This document shows positions 28,801-35,958 of a stretch of 64,000 bases of DNA, piece after piece. How positions within the stretch are numbered: the stretch's first letter is position 1; each line of letters begins with the position of its first letter. The DNA is taken from assembly GCA_949710005.1 (NCBI GenBank), contig OX453285.1:25500502-25564501 (forward strand), written 5' to 3'. A program made the translations under genes and the position numbers. The notes beneath the pieces are model-generated. The model was not told the origin of the DNA. It made no database searches and saw nothing but the letters and a program-made list of their open reading frames with translations. The stretch is from Ricordea florida. Taxonomy: Eukaryota; Cnidaria; Anthozoa; Corallimorpharia; Ricordeidae.

Positions 28801-30832
28801 CTCCCACCTCCTCCCGAAAGCAACAGCATTGGTGAGGTTGTGTCATCCCCTAGCACTTCCATGATAACCACTGCAAATAGGCTTGAGTTACCCTTGCGTT
28901 CTTGTTTTTTGAAGGCTGTAAATACTTGTGCTTCAAACAGTTTTGGTTCCAATGTTATTGTTGATACCAGTGATGTTATTACCCGTTCTTTGTTGTTGGG
29001 GGTTCTTCCAGCTGATCCCTTGGTGGAAGCTACACCAGATAAAGTGGCCTTCGCTTCTAAGGAGAAACCTGTTTTTGACCTAAAATCATTGGTTTACCCT
29101 AACAGCAACAACAGCTTTAACTTGAATGCTTATAACCTGTGACTCCAGCTAGCAGCTTTCTACAGAAAAATTTTAGCTCCTAACATTGTCTCCTTTACAA
29201 AACAGAAGTAAAAACTGCTCACCTGTTACTCTGACTTGCAGCTTTCTACTGAAAGTCTTAGCTCCTGACACTGTATCCTCTACAAAACACTGGTAAGAAC
29301 CACTGTGTAACAACCACAATTTGCTTCCTATCAAGGTGCCTGCAGGGCTCACTGTGAAAAACGGGTTAGTGCTAGGTTCAATCTCTGTATTATTAAGTTT
29401 CCAAGTCCACTTCAAGTTTGAGCCAGTTGCTTCACAAGGCAGTGTCAATGCATTTTCTTGACCAGCTTTCACTTGTTCAGGGTTAGTCAAGTCATTCTCC
29501 AGAAACACTGTTATCCTGGGGGGAGGAGCTGATTGTACTGAAAAACAGAAGTATGTATCAACATTTTTCAAATATACACTGTACTGTCACTGATAAGTTT
29601 ACCACTTAAGCGTAAGGCTTGAAACAGTGACTAATACAATTAGCACATTTGTTACTTAACTTTTCACTTATGGAATGAAGTTTCAAGTGTGGTCGCAAAA
29701 TTTGCAACTGGTTCATAGCCACATGTACATGTACATGAAGTGGATTGGTAGGATTATTAGCTAGCAGCTACTAAGTTAATGAAATTCTCAATTATTGAAT
29801 GCCAAGATAGTTCTGTGTGTTATTTATAGCTAAAAAATATAAACTTGATAAACAAAATCCAGTCAAGAGAATTGAGTTTGAACAATATATGACATGGTCG
29901 TCCATTTTATACACTAAGACAGCAGTTGCTTCAACTACAGGAGCCAGTTGTTTGAAGGGCGATTAGCACTAAGTCATGGTTAAATTTTAACCCGGGTTTC
30001 ACAGGGTTTTCAAAATGTTTTGAAGTAGACTTCAGCAACTGGAAGAGTAGGCGGCTGTGTCAATGTTGGGGCCGGAGCCTCGAGCTGATTGCTGTGACCA
30101 GAGTAACCGGCGATATAATTTCAAGTAGCCGGCGGAACTCCGGCGGCCGCCGGCTTGTTTTGAAAACCCTGGTTTCATTTCCTCTTGTTAAAAAGTGCTT
30201 TCTCTATTTTTTTCAGAACATACAATCATCAAATTCTATTCAACAAGAATTATACTGAATGTGCTTTTTTAGCTCTCATATCTGCATTTAAATTTCACCC
30301 CAACCCTGGGTTACCTTAACCCTGCTTCAAACAACCTGGCCCAGTAGTGTATCACTAGTTCCTTCACATCCACTGTCTGACTTGTCACACAATGCATCTA
30401 TTACACTAACTGCTGCTCACATTCAAGCGACATTCCTTTCAAGGCTTTAGCCAATCACAGTGATCATTCCATTTTTGAGAACTATCTTATGCCCAATTCC
30501 CCCTTGACCTATCCCATCATAGCGTGCATTCTACAGTATCATGCCCTTTTATTAGGCAAACTCTCAGATGAGGATGGTGTAGCTTAAGGAACATTTTCAT
30601 GTTGCATCTTCAACAATCAAAATTCCTGTGCTGAATGTTTGCCATACACTACAGTACACGTATAACAGGTTACAAAATTGTTGGGCACTATGATTAAAAG
30701 GCATCCCTTCTTCCTTTAAAAATTTAGCAGCATATGGTTTTAAGTGGAGATTAATAAAAGGTTCTTACCTGGTACACCTACTGCAAGGCAAAAAACCAGG
30801 ACTGCTGCCTTGAGCATGGCAGAACGATACAT
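438..30832 (-). CDS. L1CAM: L1-family cell adhesion molecule (neuroglian/NrCAM/neurofascin type), 3' partial
   Basis: This is a single-pass neural adhesion receptor of the L1 family. Seventeen coding exons (given as high..low) are 30832..30769, 29537..29223, 25099..24782, 18715..18613, 17833..17628, 17049..16905, 15028..14898, 12611..12336, 11099..10812, 10236..9931, 9093..9023, 7857..7510, 6760..6550, 5443..5147, 4084..3962, 2857..2684 and 572..438. All junctions are GT-AG and the phases join without a break, giving 3511 nt (1170 codons plus one base). The order is signal peptide, six Ig domains (each with its Cys pair and core Trp), five FN3 domains and one membrane helix, the family's canonical 6+5 plan. 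The last residues (RYRGAKYP) resemble the conserved juxtamembrane stretch of L1 proteins. The ankyrin-binding tail must lie beyond position 1. Family members bind homophilically at neurite surfaces. The gene is probably co-orthologous to all vertebrate L1 members, so the symbol is a family label. Confidence 0.93.
700..815 (-). repeat. tRNA-derived SINE, 3' part (split by the 816-2138 element)
   Basis: The minus strand shows GGGAGGTCATGAGTTCGATT, a pol III B box, then a SINE body and tail toward about 700. It pairs with the A-box half at 2139-2190. Confidence 0.6.
816..2138. mobile_element. 1.3-kb TIR element nested in a tRNA-derived SINE
   Basis: The ends are TGTAGAAGGCACAAGTGTAA on the left and its near-perfect complement on the right. 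They are flanked by a 5-bp duplication GGCGC (811-815 and 2139-2143). Subterminal repeats containing AAGCGTAATAAAGGTCC occur inside both ends. There is no transposase. TGTNR ends with a 4-5 bp duplication recall Ginger-type elements, and insertion in tRNA-like DNA recalls Dada. Neither assignment is proved. Confidence 0.8.
2139..2190 (-). repeat. tRNA-derived SINE, 5' part with A box
   Basis: The minus strand shows TCGTAGCTCAGTGGATAGAG, the tRNA A box and D arm. It is interrupted by the TIR element exactly before the anticodon-arm sequence. Confidence 0.6.
2276..2345. repeat. (GACA)n microsatellite
   Basis: A run of CAGACAGA units with a few interruptions. Confidence 0.9.
2431..2611 (-). repeat. 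tRNA-derived SINE with (TTCC)n tail
   Basis: The minus strand begins GGCAGCGTGGCCGAGTGGTT (A box) and contains CGGGTTCCATTCCCG (B box). It ends in a (TTCC)n tail at 2431-2451. It is not a functional tRNA, because the anticodon stem does not pair. Confidence 0.7.
2684..4084 (-). CDS. L1CAM: L1-type gene, exons 15-16: FN3 domain 5
   Basis: FN3-5 is split over 4084..3962 (123 nt) and 2857..2684 (174 nt), joining in phase 1. It opens with KPERPTVVAI and ends with YQFKTVGKNEVGES. It lacks the classic B-strand Trp and has NVTYNFG there. The intron carries the repeat of 3040-3450. Confidence 0.9.
3040..3450 (+). repeat. Dispersed repeat, copy 1
   Basis: About 400 bp also present at 41930-42345. 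It includes AAAGAAATGGTAAACGCAGC and an internal hairpin around CTTGGGAGGTTTGCTAAGCA. Confidence 0.6.
4677..4835. mobile_element. 159-bp foldback MITE, copy 1
   Basis: Two arms of about 60 bp, starting TTGTGTATATGTTGTGGTTC, form a near-perfect hairpin around a short loop. It is in the intron between FN3-4 and FN3-5. Confidence 0.7.
5147..5443 (-). CDS. L1CAM: L1-type gene, exon 14: FN3 domain 4
   Basis: A complete FN3 domain in one phase 1-1 exon of 297 nt, about residues 928-1026. It shows LVRWQPPLEPNGVITNYRV, the typical FN3-4 core, then AYVVKIQAATEPGWG. Confidence 0.92.
5691..5830. mobile_element. Foldback MITE, copy 2 of the 4677 family
   Basis: Same arms, diverged (TGTATATGTTGTAGTTAAAT). 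It is flanked by direct repeats of CCCATTGTATGTAATTGTTT at about 5648 and 5842, suggesting local duplication. Confidence 0.65.
6550..6760 (-). CDS. L1CAM: L1-type gene, exon 13: FN3 domain 3 with multibasic site
   Basis: The second half of FN3-3, 211 nt. It opens YHWGESRVSS, followed by five consecutive arginines at about residues 869-873, then AIPNYAK. It ends with LTPYSSYRLAIKAFNSGGEG, the tyrosine-corner motif of FN3. The arginine run fits a furin-type convertase site and lies in the domain where vertebrate L1 and neurofascin are cleaved. Cleavage here is inference. Confidence 0.92.
6885..6980. mobile_element. Single copy of the 114-bp-array MITE
   Basis: A diverged copy of the unit tandemly repeated at 42515-43068, sharing TTTATAGATTTTACTCTGTC. 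A further diverged copy is at about 11690-11780. Confidence 0.65.
7510..9093 (-). CDS. L1CAM: L1-type gene, exons 11-12: FN3 domain 2 and first half of FN3 domain 3
   Basis: Exon 11 (9093..9023, 71 nt) carries the start of FN3-2 (ELDIAWT). Exon 12 (7857..7510, 348 nt) completes it through NGPGFYYMLLYRR and IYAGNNEGEGPSS. It then begins FN3-3 with DAPTNVVVGD and DLTWNPV and ends in phase 0. NGPGFxY and NxxGEGPSS are hallmarks of L1-family FN3-2. Confidence 0.92.
9585..9905 (+). repeat. tRNA-derived SINE with (ATT)n tail
   Basis: The A box is GGTTGGCACAGTGGTGAGAG and the B box CGGTTTGATTCCCGG. A body containing GGGTACTCCGGTTTTCCCCT follows, then a tail of ATT repeats at 9867-9905. The first bases are partly duplicated at 9560-9600. 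Confidence 0.7.
9931..10236 (-). CDS. L1CAM: L1-type gene, exon 10: FN3 domain 1
   Basis: A complete fibronectin type III domain in one phase 1-1 exon of 306 nt, about residues 616-717. It opens with PFPPSNLQI and has NLSWVPG at the B-strand Trp and FRMRAVSALGPS at the F-G region. NVT sequons are present. Confidence 0.92.
10310..10801 (+). repeat. 106-bp-period satellite, intronic cluster 1
   Basis: Degenerate units with TTCATCTGTGG and CAGTACTGTACTGTGGTACT occur at 10310-10405 and 10612-10801. The last unit ends about 10 bases from the Ig6 exon. Confidence 0.7.
10812..11099 (-). CDS. L1CAM: L1-type gene, exon 9: Ig domain 6
   Basis: A complete Ig domain in one phase 1-1 exon of 288 nt, about residues 520-615. 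The Cys pair is in LRCEAT and YTCVAYT, with FLWKKD at the core Trp. The integrin-binding RGD found in Ig6 of vertebrate L1 is absent. A copy of the 106-bp satellite ends about 10 bases from the donor. Confidence 0.92.
11828..11975 (-). repeat. Old tRNA-derived SINE fragment
   Basis: The minus strand GGCTGCTTGGTCAAGTGGTC resembles the A-box region of the SINE at 2431-2611. It is diverged and without a clear tail. Confidence 0.45.
12336..12611 (-). CDS. L1CAM: L1-type gene, exon 8: Ig domain 5
   Basis: A complete Ig domain in one phase 1-1 exon of 276 nt, about residues 428-519. The Cys pair is in LKCEPDA and YTCIAKN, with FRWFKG at the core Trp. The donor G/GTAGGG is weaker than its neighbours, but the phase and the next exon fit exactly. 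Confidence 0.92.
12670..13690. other. Ig4-Ig5 intron segment with degenerate internal repeats
   Basis: Degenerate repeated ACAATG/CACTGTG-type phrases; no exon or element end found. Confidence 0.3.
13706..14132. mobile_element. Poly(G/C)-ended TIR element, copy 1
   Basis: It starts CCCGGGGG with a run of more than 20 G and ends with a run of C then GGG. The flanks CGATCAACC (left) and CGATCACC (right) fit an 8-bp duplication with one inserted base. The interior has degenerate repeats of CCCTATxCTAGAGTA. It lies in the Ig4-Ig5 intron. Confidence 0.7.
14898..17049 (-). CDS. L1CAM: L1-type gene, exons 6-7: Ig domain 4
   Basis: Ig4 is split over 17049..16905 (145 nt) and 15028..14898 (131 nt). 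The Cys pair is in LECLVFG and YQCVAES, with SWFKNG at the core Trp. The donor of exon 6 is A/GTAGGT. The intron between them contains a TTAA-flanked element with THAP-like remnants (15921-16602). Confidence 0.91.
15921..16602 (+). mobile_element. TTAA-flanked TIR element with degenerate THAP domain (Kolobok-like)
   Basis: The ends AGTGCCTATGAAGTAAA and TTTACTTCATAGGCACT are flanked by TTAA (15917-15920 and 16603-16606). The plus-strand frame at about 16140-16372 has YCQAGGPNKV, TPGISMHYF, WQKWTQFVRK and RHACVGSA. This matches a THAP zinc finger in which some Cys/His ligands are lost. Kolobok transposons combine TTAA duplications with THAP-bearing transposases, so this is probably a decayed or non-autonomous relative. 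Confidence 0.72.
17628..18715 (-). CDS. L1CAM: L1-type gene, exons 4-5: Ig domain 3
   Basis: Ig3 is split over 18715..18613 (103 nt) and 17833..17628 (206 nt), joining in phase 2. The Cys pair is in LYCLAGG and YTCEAEN, with PAPTIKWRK around the core Trp. The roughly 780-bp intron holds three copies of the 106-bp satellite and a small CAGGG-ended element. Confidence 0.92.
17945..18260 (+). repeat. 106-bp-period satellite, intronic cluster 2
   Basis: Three units; GATCAAACCATGCA anchors are at 17960, 18066 and 18172, a period of exactly 106. Confidence 0.8.
18263..18431. mobile_element. 169-bp CAGGG-ended MITE inside a 106-bp satellite array
   Basis: Ends CAGGGCTGTCACTAA and TTAGTGACAGCCCTG. 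It interrupts a satellite unit. No clear target duplication beyond AT. Confidence 0.6.
19194..19473. mobile_element. 280-bp foldback element with flanking direct repeats
   Basis: Arms of about 110 bp (ACCTTTGTTCCATCTAAGCA; CATTTGGTCCAGCACACGAG). Related direct copies of a roughly 160-bp segment, with TTTCTCAGGCCCA, lie on either side at about 19000-19165 and 19500-19650. Confidence 0.6.
19700..22800. other. Part of the large Ig2-Ig3 intron without recognisable genes
   Basis: AT-rich, with low-complexity ATT stretches near 20730-20820. Short open frames here have biased composition and no domain signal. Confidence 0.4.
22848..22890. repeat. (TA)n repeat
   Basis: Alternating TA interrupted by CA, in the Ig2-Ig3 intron. 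Confidence 0.85.
23203..23990 (+). mobile_element. Decayed LINE RT fragment in L1-type gene intron
   Basis: Several plus-strand frames hold RT C-terminal remnants: DLSWSKHV, STAYKLLGFLHR and ELMRKEKRVQR, then a segment like those after the RT domain. Stops and frameshifts abound. It lies in the intron between Ig2 and Ig3, antisense to the gene. Confidence 0.6.
24354..24681. mobile_element. Probable CAGGG-type MITE with ATGTAGATA ends
   Basis: Imperfect inverted ends CAGGGATGTAGATA and TATCTACATCCATG enclose about 328 bp containing GAGCATGCCCCTGGACCCCC. It lies about 100 bp 3' of the Ig2 exon in the gene's reading direction. Confidence 0.5.
24782..25099 (-). CDS. L1CAM: L1-type gene, exon 3: Ig domain 2
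   Basis: A complete Ig domain in one phase 1-1 exon of 318 nt, about residues 127-232. The Cys pair is in ISCPPHG and IGCEIS, with the Trp in YKWVNP. The PPHG-S-P...YKW layout resembles Ig2 of L1 proteins. A TIR element (25171-25989) sits about 70 bp upstream of the acceptor. Confidence 0.92.
25171..25989. mobile_element. 819-bp TIR element, CCGTATTTACTCG ends
   Basis: A 27-bp inverted repeat, perfect on both sides, begins CCGTATTTACTCGTGTATAA. TA follows the right end; the left has TAC. It is probably a pogo/Tc1-like non-autonomous element. An internal minus-strand frame (25694-25359) is Arg/Lys-rich and may be a decayed remnant of an encoded protein, but it is not recognisable. Confidence 0.7.
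28020..29140 (+). mobile_element. Decayed retroelement-like relic (gag/zinc-knuckle type)
   Basis: Remnants on the plus strand include SEKITSSQFIDLANLLLENL and IITWIKAFTVYTW. A Cys/His piece with WNDGACCWPFG, then CEKCDAAH and CPF, follows at about 28680-28780. I recall similar sequences from cnidarian elements that carry a tyrosine recombinase (DIRS/Crypton type), but no recombinase is visible here. Frames are broken repeatedly. It lies in the intron between Ig1 and Ig2. Confidence 0.4.
29223..29537 (-). CDS. L1CAM: L1-type gene, exon 2: Ig domain 1
   Basis: A complete Ig domain in one phase 1-1 exon of 315 nt, about residues 22-126. The Cys pair is in LPCEAT and SYQCFV, with the core Trp in KWTWKL. 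The acceptor is TGTTTTTCAG and the donor CAG/GTGAGC. The domain begins with a short Pro-rich segment (SAPPPR), as in other L1 N-termini. Confidence 0.92.
30002..30171. mobile_element. 170-bp CAGGG-ended MITE
   Basis: Ends CAGGGTTTTCAAAA and TTTTGAAAACCCTG with a 6-bp duplication GTTTCA on both sides. Interior GC-rich with GCCGGCG motifs. Confidence 0.7.
30769..30832 (-). CDS. L1CAM: L1-type gene, exon 1: start codon and signal peptide
   Basis: The start codon is at 30832..30830. It is followed by MYRSAMLKAAVLVFCLAVGV, a typical signal peptide with a basic start and hydrophobic core. The exon ends in phase 1 at a consensus donor (CAG/GTAAGA). An acceptor (TTTTTTGTAG) lies 19 bases upstream of the start, so the 5' leader is spliced. 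This is the only start that gives a secretory leader in frame with Ig1. Confidence 0.9.
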
Positions 30833-30999
30833 ATTAAATGGTAAATGCTGCCTACAAAAAAGCAAAGAAAAGCTTTTTAATGAAATAAAACATGATAAAC
30901 AACCTTAGTTTATATGGTGTAGGGAACTTTTAATTATTTTGAACCCTACAGATGTAATTCACTATGTACAACAACAACAAAGTCCTGAGCATTTATTTT

Positions 31000-32600
31000 T
31001 ACAGGCTTACTATAAATAAATTACAATCACCTTGCGTTTAAAAATTAGATTTGAAGTCTAACCTGGGTGTTCCCTTTTAGTAGACAATCAAAGATCTAGA
31101 AAGCTGATGTTCTCTGTTTTATAGTACACAGACCATTGTACAGTGTAGTTGTTGATCTAAGCTAAGCAAAGGTCAACAGCAGGCGTCCCTCTCTAACCCA
31201 AATCTTTCAAGCCACTACGAACTGTTAATTGTCCAAAAAATGCCACGGTTTGTTTTCGCCTTCACACATCAATATCACTGAGAACTTTTGAAACTAACAA
31301 GGTGTGGGAAAAAATGTCTACAAACACTGATCACGACTTCAATTTGTTATTACAAAAATTAAAAACACTGAATATCAACATGTTCCAAAAAGGGAAAGAA
31401 GGAAGCCCAAAACTTTAGCTAAAACTATGGTTCTTTGCAATCCTGCTTCCCATAAACACACAAACAAGTGAAAATTGTGCATTTAAATCAGATCAATCAC
31501 GACACACTTCACTGAAATCTTTGCTTCGATGATTCGTCCATCGACTGCCATTTCAGGATGTTACGGGAGAGTTTTTTGTGACATAAAAACAAGCCTAGAA
31601 GGTTGATTTCTTTTTACTCTATTTGTCAGAGGACAGTGTCCAAAGCCATTCGAGGGCTGTCAATGATCGAACGAAACCGAAACACAAAACTGGACACGCG
31701 ATGTTCAGATATTGGCATAGCAGAAATGCAAAAGACGCGCTGTTTTTTGTTCATGATAATAATATCATTCTACCTCAGGAAACTAATTCAAATGTAGATT
31801 TTGAGAAGATCCGAACTGTTAAACTTAATACCGCGATGAATAAGCGTGCTTTATATCAATTTGCACAAAGCTCCATCGAGTCTGCACGAGATCACTCTAG
31901 TTAACTGCATTGGAACCTGCTTTCAACAAGGAAACTACATTAATTTGCAAATACAGTAAGTGTTTGTCTGAAAAACAGTGAGCAAAAAATACGAAGAGGT
32001 GATAAAATACTTGATAAGATCTGGCCAAGCTTCAATAGCTGCGTCAGTCAGTGTAAGTCCCGAAAACAAGTTCAACCAGGAAGGTTAGTTCTTGTACTAA
32101 CAGCCACTGGTCGTTCGAAGAACAATTCACGATGCTCGCCGATCGATGGACGACACAAAAAGCTTACAACAATGGCGAAGAACGACCTCGTAACCAAAGC
32201 ACAACTTCGCGTCACAACATTTTACTGAACAAACGAGGAAAAAGTGAGGCAGAACTCAGTTTGATTTAAGGCTCATAATTTTAAACTAGTGGCAAAAAAG
32301 CTGCAATAATTGGTGCAACCAACTAAACACGGCGTGCATAAGCTTTCAGTAGATAGAAATCTGGGATGGCAGTTGTGAATCTTAGTCAAGCTTAGTTGTC
32401 CCTAGTTTGGTTAAAAATCGATGAATAGTTAGCACAAGTTTGATTTTTGTTTCTGCTCACTCTGTAATGCACGGGTTTATTAAAATCTACCGATAAAAGA
32501 TTGTAAGTTTTTCCATGTGTGTTTTCTGCACATTTATGGTCTAAATATGTTCGTATGCGAGCGGTCAAAGTAAGTCTAACTACTACGGACAACAACGGGG
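31000..32600. other. First (leader) intron and upstream region of the L1-type gene
   Basis: No recognisable coding exon or transposon. Short open frames on the plus strand (31603-31904) have no domain signal. Enhancer or promoter elements are possible but not visible. Confidence 0.3.
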
Positions 32601-32625
32601 AAACAGAAACATTGAAAGAACTTAC

Positions 32626-32700
32626 CTTTCCACAGGCAACTGAGAATAACCAAAGAACGAGTTCAAGCTCTCAAGCGATCGATCAATCGTGGGAAAAAAG
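32626..32700 (-). other. Candidate 5' untranslated exon of the L1-type gene (upstream edge approximate)
   Basis: A strong donor (GAAAG/GTAAGT) lies on the minus strand at 32625. It could be spliced to the acceptor at 30853-30852, 19 bases before the start codon. The exon's upstream end cannot be fixed from sequence alone. Confidence 0.4.
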
Positions 32701-32759
32701 GTGGTTTCCAAGTGGAAAATAACAGGTCAACCGTTAAAAGCGCTTGAAGACATCAATAA

Positions 32760-35100
32760 ATGGCATCGACGCTGGGCGGGGGAGCCGGTCACATGATCAT
32801 GACGTATTTGCGTGTATCGTTGAAAATATTTCGCATTCCTTGTAAGCATTATATTTAGGTATTTTATCAGTATTTAACTATACCACGCTTTTCTCTAAAC
32901 ATTGTAAAAATCATCATATTGATGTAGTAAACAATGATGACCTAATGTTAACCACAAAATTAACACGGACGAAAGAATTTGTACTTTTACACCCCGAGAC
33001 GTCCATTCCCGCGCAGAAATAACTCGTGAGACTCAAGTCACGCCAAAGTCAACAGTAATTAAATTAATAAACATGAAAATACTAATTATCGACAATAACA
33101 AGAAAATAGTGAATAAATATCAGTCTTAGAAGAGTTATTGTTGAGAATACCACGAGCATTTTGTATGTAGTCTCCACAAATCACATTTGAAGTAAGCTTT
33201 AAAAAGAAGTTTGCAATGTATTGGCGGTATGATATTAAAATTCAGAATATTTTACATGTAAAAACCATTCGCAATTTACATCATCTTTTGTAGTTCAACG
33301 CTTGAAGAAAAAGATTTAATATAAGGAAATCCTCGGTCAAAACCGAACATTTTTGCGGTTTCTTACCGGCAATATTTCCGCGTAACTGATTAATATTCAA
33401 CCTTTGAAATGACTCATTTTTCCTGCTGACTGTTTTGTTGTGCTACTCAGAATGGTATTTTAAAACAATGCAAAGTGACCCATGAACCATTGAACACAAC
33501 TTAACCACAAAAATACAAGAAAATCAAACGGAAGGCATACACGAGTCCCCAGTGAACATAAGATTTTCGTCACTTCTATAAAAATGTGCGTACTTTGTGC
33601 GTGTTGTCACTGTGAGCCGCAACAAAGAAAAACCTTTTTTTTTCTGTAATAGCGCTTGTCCGTAAGCAAATTCCCAGCCAGCTACTATCGTTACCTTGAA
33701 AACGGCTTTGTTTTTCATTCTTTCCTTACTTATTTTTATATTAAGATATATGTTTTACAAAAATAAACGCACGAAAATGTGCGAAGTCTTACAAATAGAC
33801 ACACAAATACACACAGCGGGAGTGAGTTCTCCCGCGGGGGATAGGGAGGGGGACGAGCTGCCTACTGTGTTAGGGGAGAATTGGTGGAAGTCAAGTTAAA
33901 ACGAGAATCTCCCCAAGCGGGTTCAATCTTTTAAAGGTGAATGCAATAATTACTAAACAAAATGGACTTTATCGCCTTGCCACGGGACTCCCAAGAGGGG
34001 TGGGGTAGGGGTATTGCCAACTCCGTTCCAAAAGTGTTGGGACACCGCAAATATCCCGTGGCTGCGACTAAAAATCAACCAGTTTAACGACAAATGTGGG
34101 TGTATTAAACCGGTATCTTTTCTAACAAGAATCTTATTAAATACCCCCAAACAAGCGCTGGTAAACTTCAACTGCTAAAAATACTCATTCGCTAGAGGAA
34201 AAATTCCGACCCCAAAAGAATCTGTCACCCACCCCTACAATGAGAGTTCCCCCCACATTTTCTGAGGGGCTAAATCATTGGTCGACCAATTTACATAGGC
34301 CTTTTTCGTCAGTGCGGTTTTATTGACAACCCCCTAAATTTTGCGCCATTTCCGGGCAACTTGATGAGGAATAGAAAGTCATTTACAGATAGTTCCGTTC
34401 CGGAGACATTTTAGACCGCTCCGGCCAAGAAACGACAACTGTATTAAACAGTAACAAGAGAGCATAAAATTGATTTTGACAATAACTAGTACAGACGGGA
34501 CGTAACCTTTGTAAAATTTCACCCGTTGCCAAAATGTAGCAACATGTGGGGAATACCTGATAGGTTCGCCATGACATACGGATATATCAATTTGTATTGC
34601 CTTTGTTCTGAGTCATTAAACGAAACTAAAGCAATACCTTCAGCCAATCATCGAGCAGTTTCACAGTCCTATGAACCAATCAGAGCTCAAGAGTAAATAC
34701 ACAGCTTGTCGCTCAAAGCACGAAAAACGCCAGAGATCTTATTTAACGATTCGATTTGATTTTACTTCTCACTGGTCGAGAAAGAAGAACAAAATATTTC
34801 TGCCAAAACTTAACAAATACTAGAAATGAAGAACAAAGCAATCGCACGATTACAGATTTTTTTCGACAAGGAAATGAAACCCGCTCTAATTAGCACAAAT
34901 CACTGACCGACTTTTAGTTAAAATCGAACGTTGCTTCGCTGCTTCGCTGCTCGAGGCTTATCTGTCGAGAACTACTGTAGTAAAGAGGGTCTTTGCCCGC
35001 GCAGCCATGACGACAAGAAAGGGTGTGGCCGCCAGGGGCACATCTCCTAGATATTACTAGAGATGGTTCCTTAAGATTCGCGTTGCCGCAGGGGACAACT
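32760..35100. other. Intergenic region between SHQ1 3' end and L1-type gene 5' end
   Basis: I see no gene. The sequence is AT-rich, with short unsupported open frames and no clear element. It separates the end of SHQ1 from the presumed start of the L1-type gene; both genes run on the minus strand. Confidence 0.35.
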
Positions 35101-35149
35101 TAACTTAATTAACTCGCTTGGTGATCCCAATGTTGTTTTGTGTGTTTTT

Positions 35150-35250
35150 GCATTCATGAATGGTTTGATCCACAGATAAAACTGGTAGAGCAACAAAGGG
35201 TGATCAAACCGCATGGTTTGATGCAAAGATGAGGAACCATGTATTTACAC
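35150..35250 (-). repeat. 106-bp satellite, inverted degenerate unit
   Basis: Reverse complement of the satellite core (ATGGTTTGATCCACAGAT), next to the element at 35298. Confidence 0.5.
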
Positions 35251-35297
35251 TGTTGCAAAGTTCTTAGCATACATAATGCCCTTTCTTGGACTCAATT

Positions 35298-35958
35298 CAG
35301 GGGCACCCAACGAATGATTTCGGTAAAATATCTGTTCGACTGTAAGGTCGCCTAAATTTTTCGGAAAATTTCTCCTCTAGGGAAAGAATATGTTGTCTTG
35401 ATTTTCGGAAAAAAAAAATTGCCCTGGAATTTTCGTAATTTAGGTGGTCGAGGAAAAGTTGTCCTAGACTTTTCGTAAATAGATAGTCAACAGAAAGTGA
35501 CCCTAGAATTTTCGTTCGAGTTACAACTCGCAATTTTCGGACGTCGTCCGCAAGTTAGAGATGTATATAGCATGTGATTTCTTCCCCTGATACTTTAGAA
35601 TAAAAAAGTTACTCCCCTGCAATCTTCGGATGCGCGTTACGGTTTGCCTAAAATTTTCGGAATCTTTTCATAGACGCAAGCTTTTACAAAAAAGGTCTCC
35701 TAAAAATTTCTAACGACAGCAATGCTAGCACGAGTCCTTCATTTTTCGAACAGACCTATAAAGGTAGCTAAAACTTTCGGATGAGCCAAAAAGGCCGCCT
35801 AGGATTTTCGAGACGAATACAGTTCCCCTAAGAAATCCGAACAGATAGATAGTTTTTAGGGCAGCTCCAAATTAATGAAACAGGCTTCTAAAGCATAGAA
35901 AAATCCATTTAAGGCACTTCTGAGGTATTTGGAAAAATTTGGTCGTTGGGTGCCCCTG
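35298..35958. mobile_element. 661-bp CAGGG-ended TIR element abutting the SHQ1 stop codon
   Basis: Terminal inverted repeats CAGGGGCACCCAACGA and CGTTGGGTGCCCCTG are flanked by a 6-bp duplication, TCAATT, at 35292-35297 and 35959-35964. It has no transposase. The interior repeats a CCTAAAATTTTCGG-like motif many times. The SHQ1 TGA lies in the right duplication, so the SHQ1 3' UTR must begin inside this element. CAGGG ends suggest a hAT-like group; the 6-bp duplication makes that uncertain. Confidence 0.85.

Noticed and set aside
28672-29142. 156-residue plus-strand ORF as a gene
   Set aside because: It is out of frame with the Cys/His retroelement remnant in the same DNA and has no domain signal.
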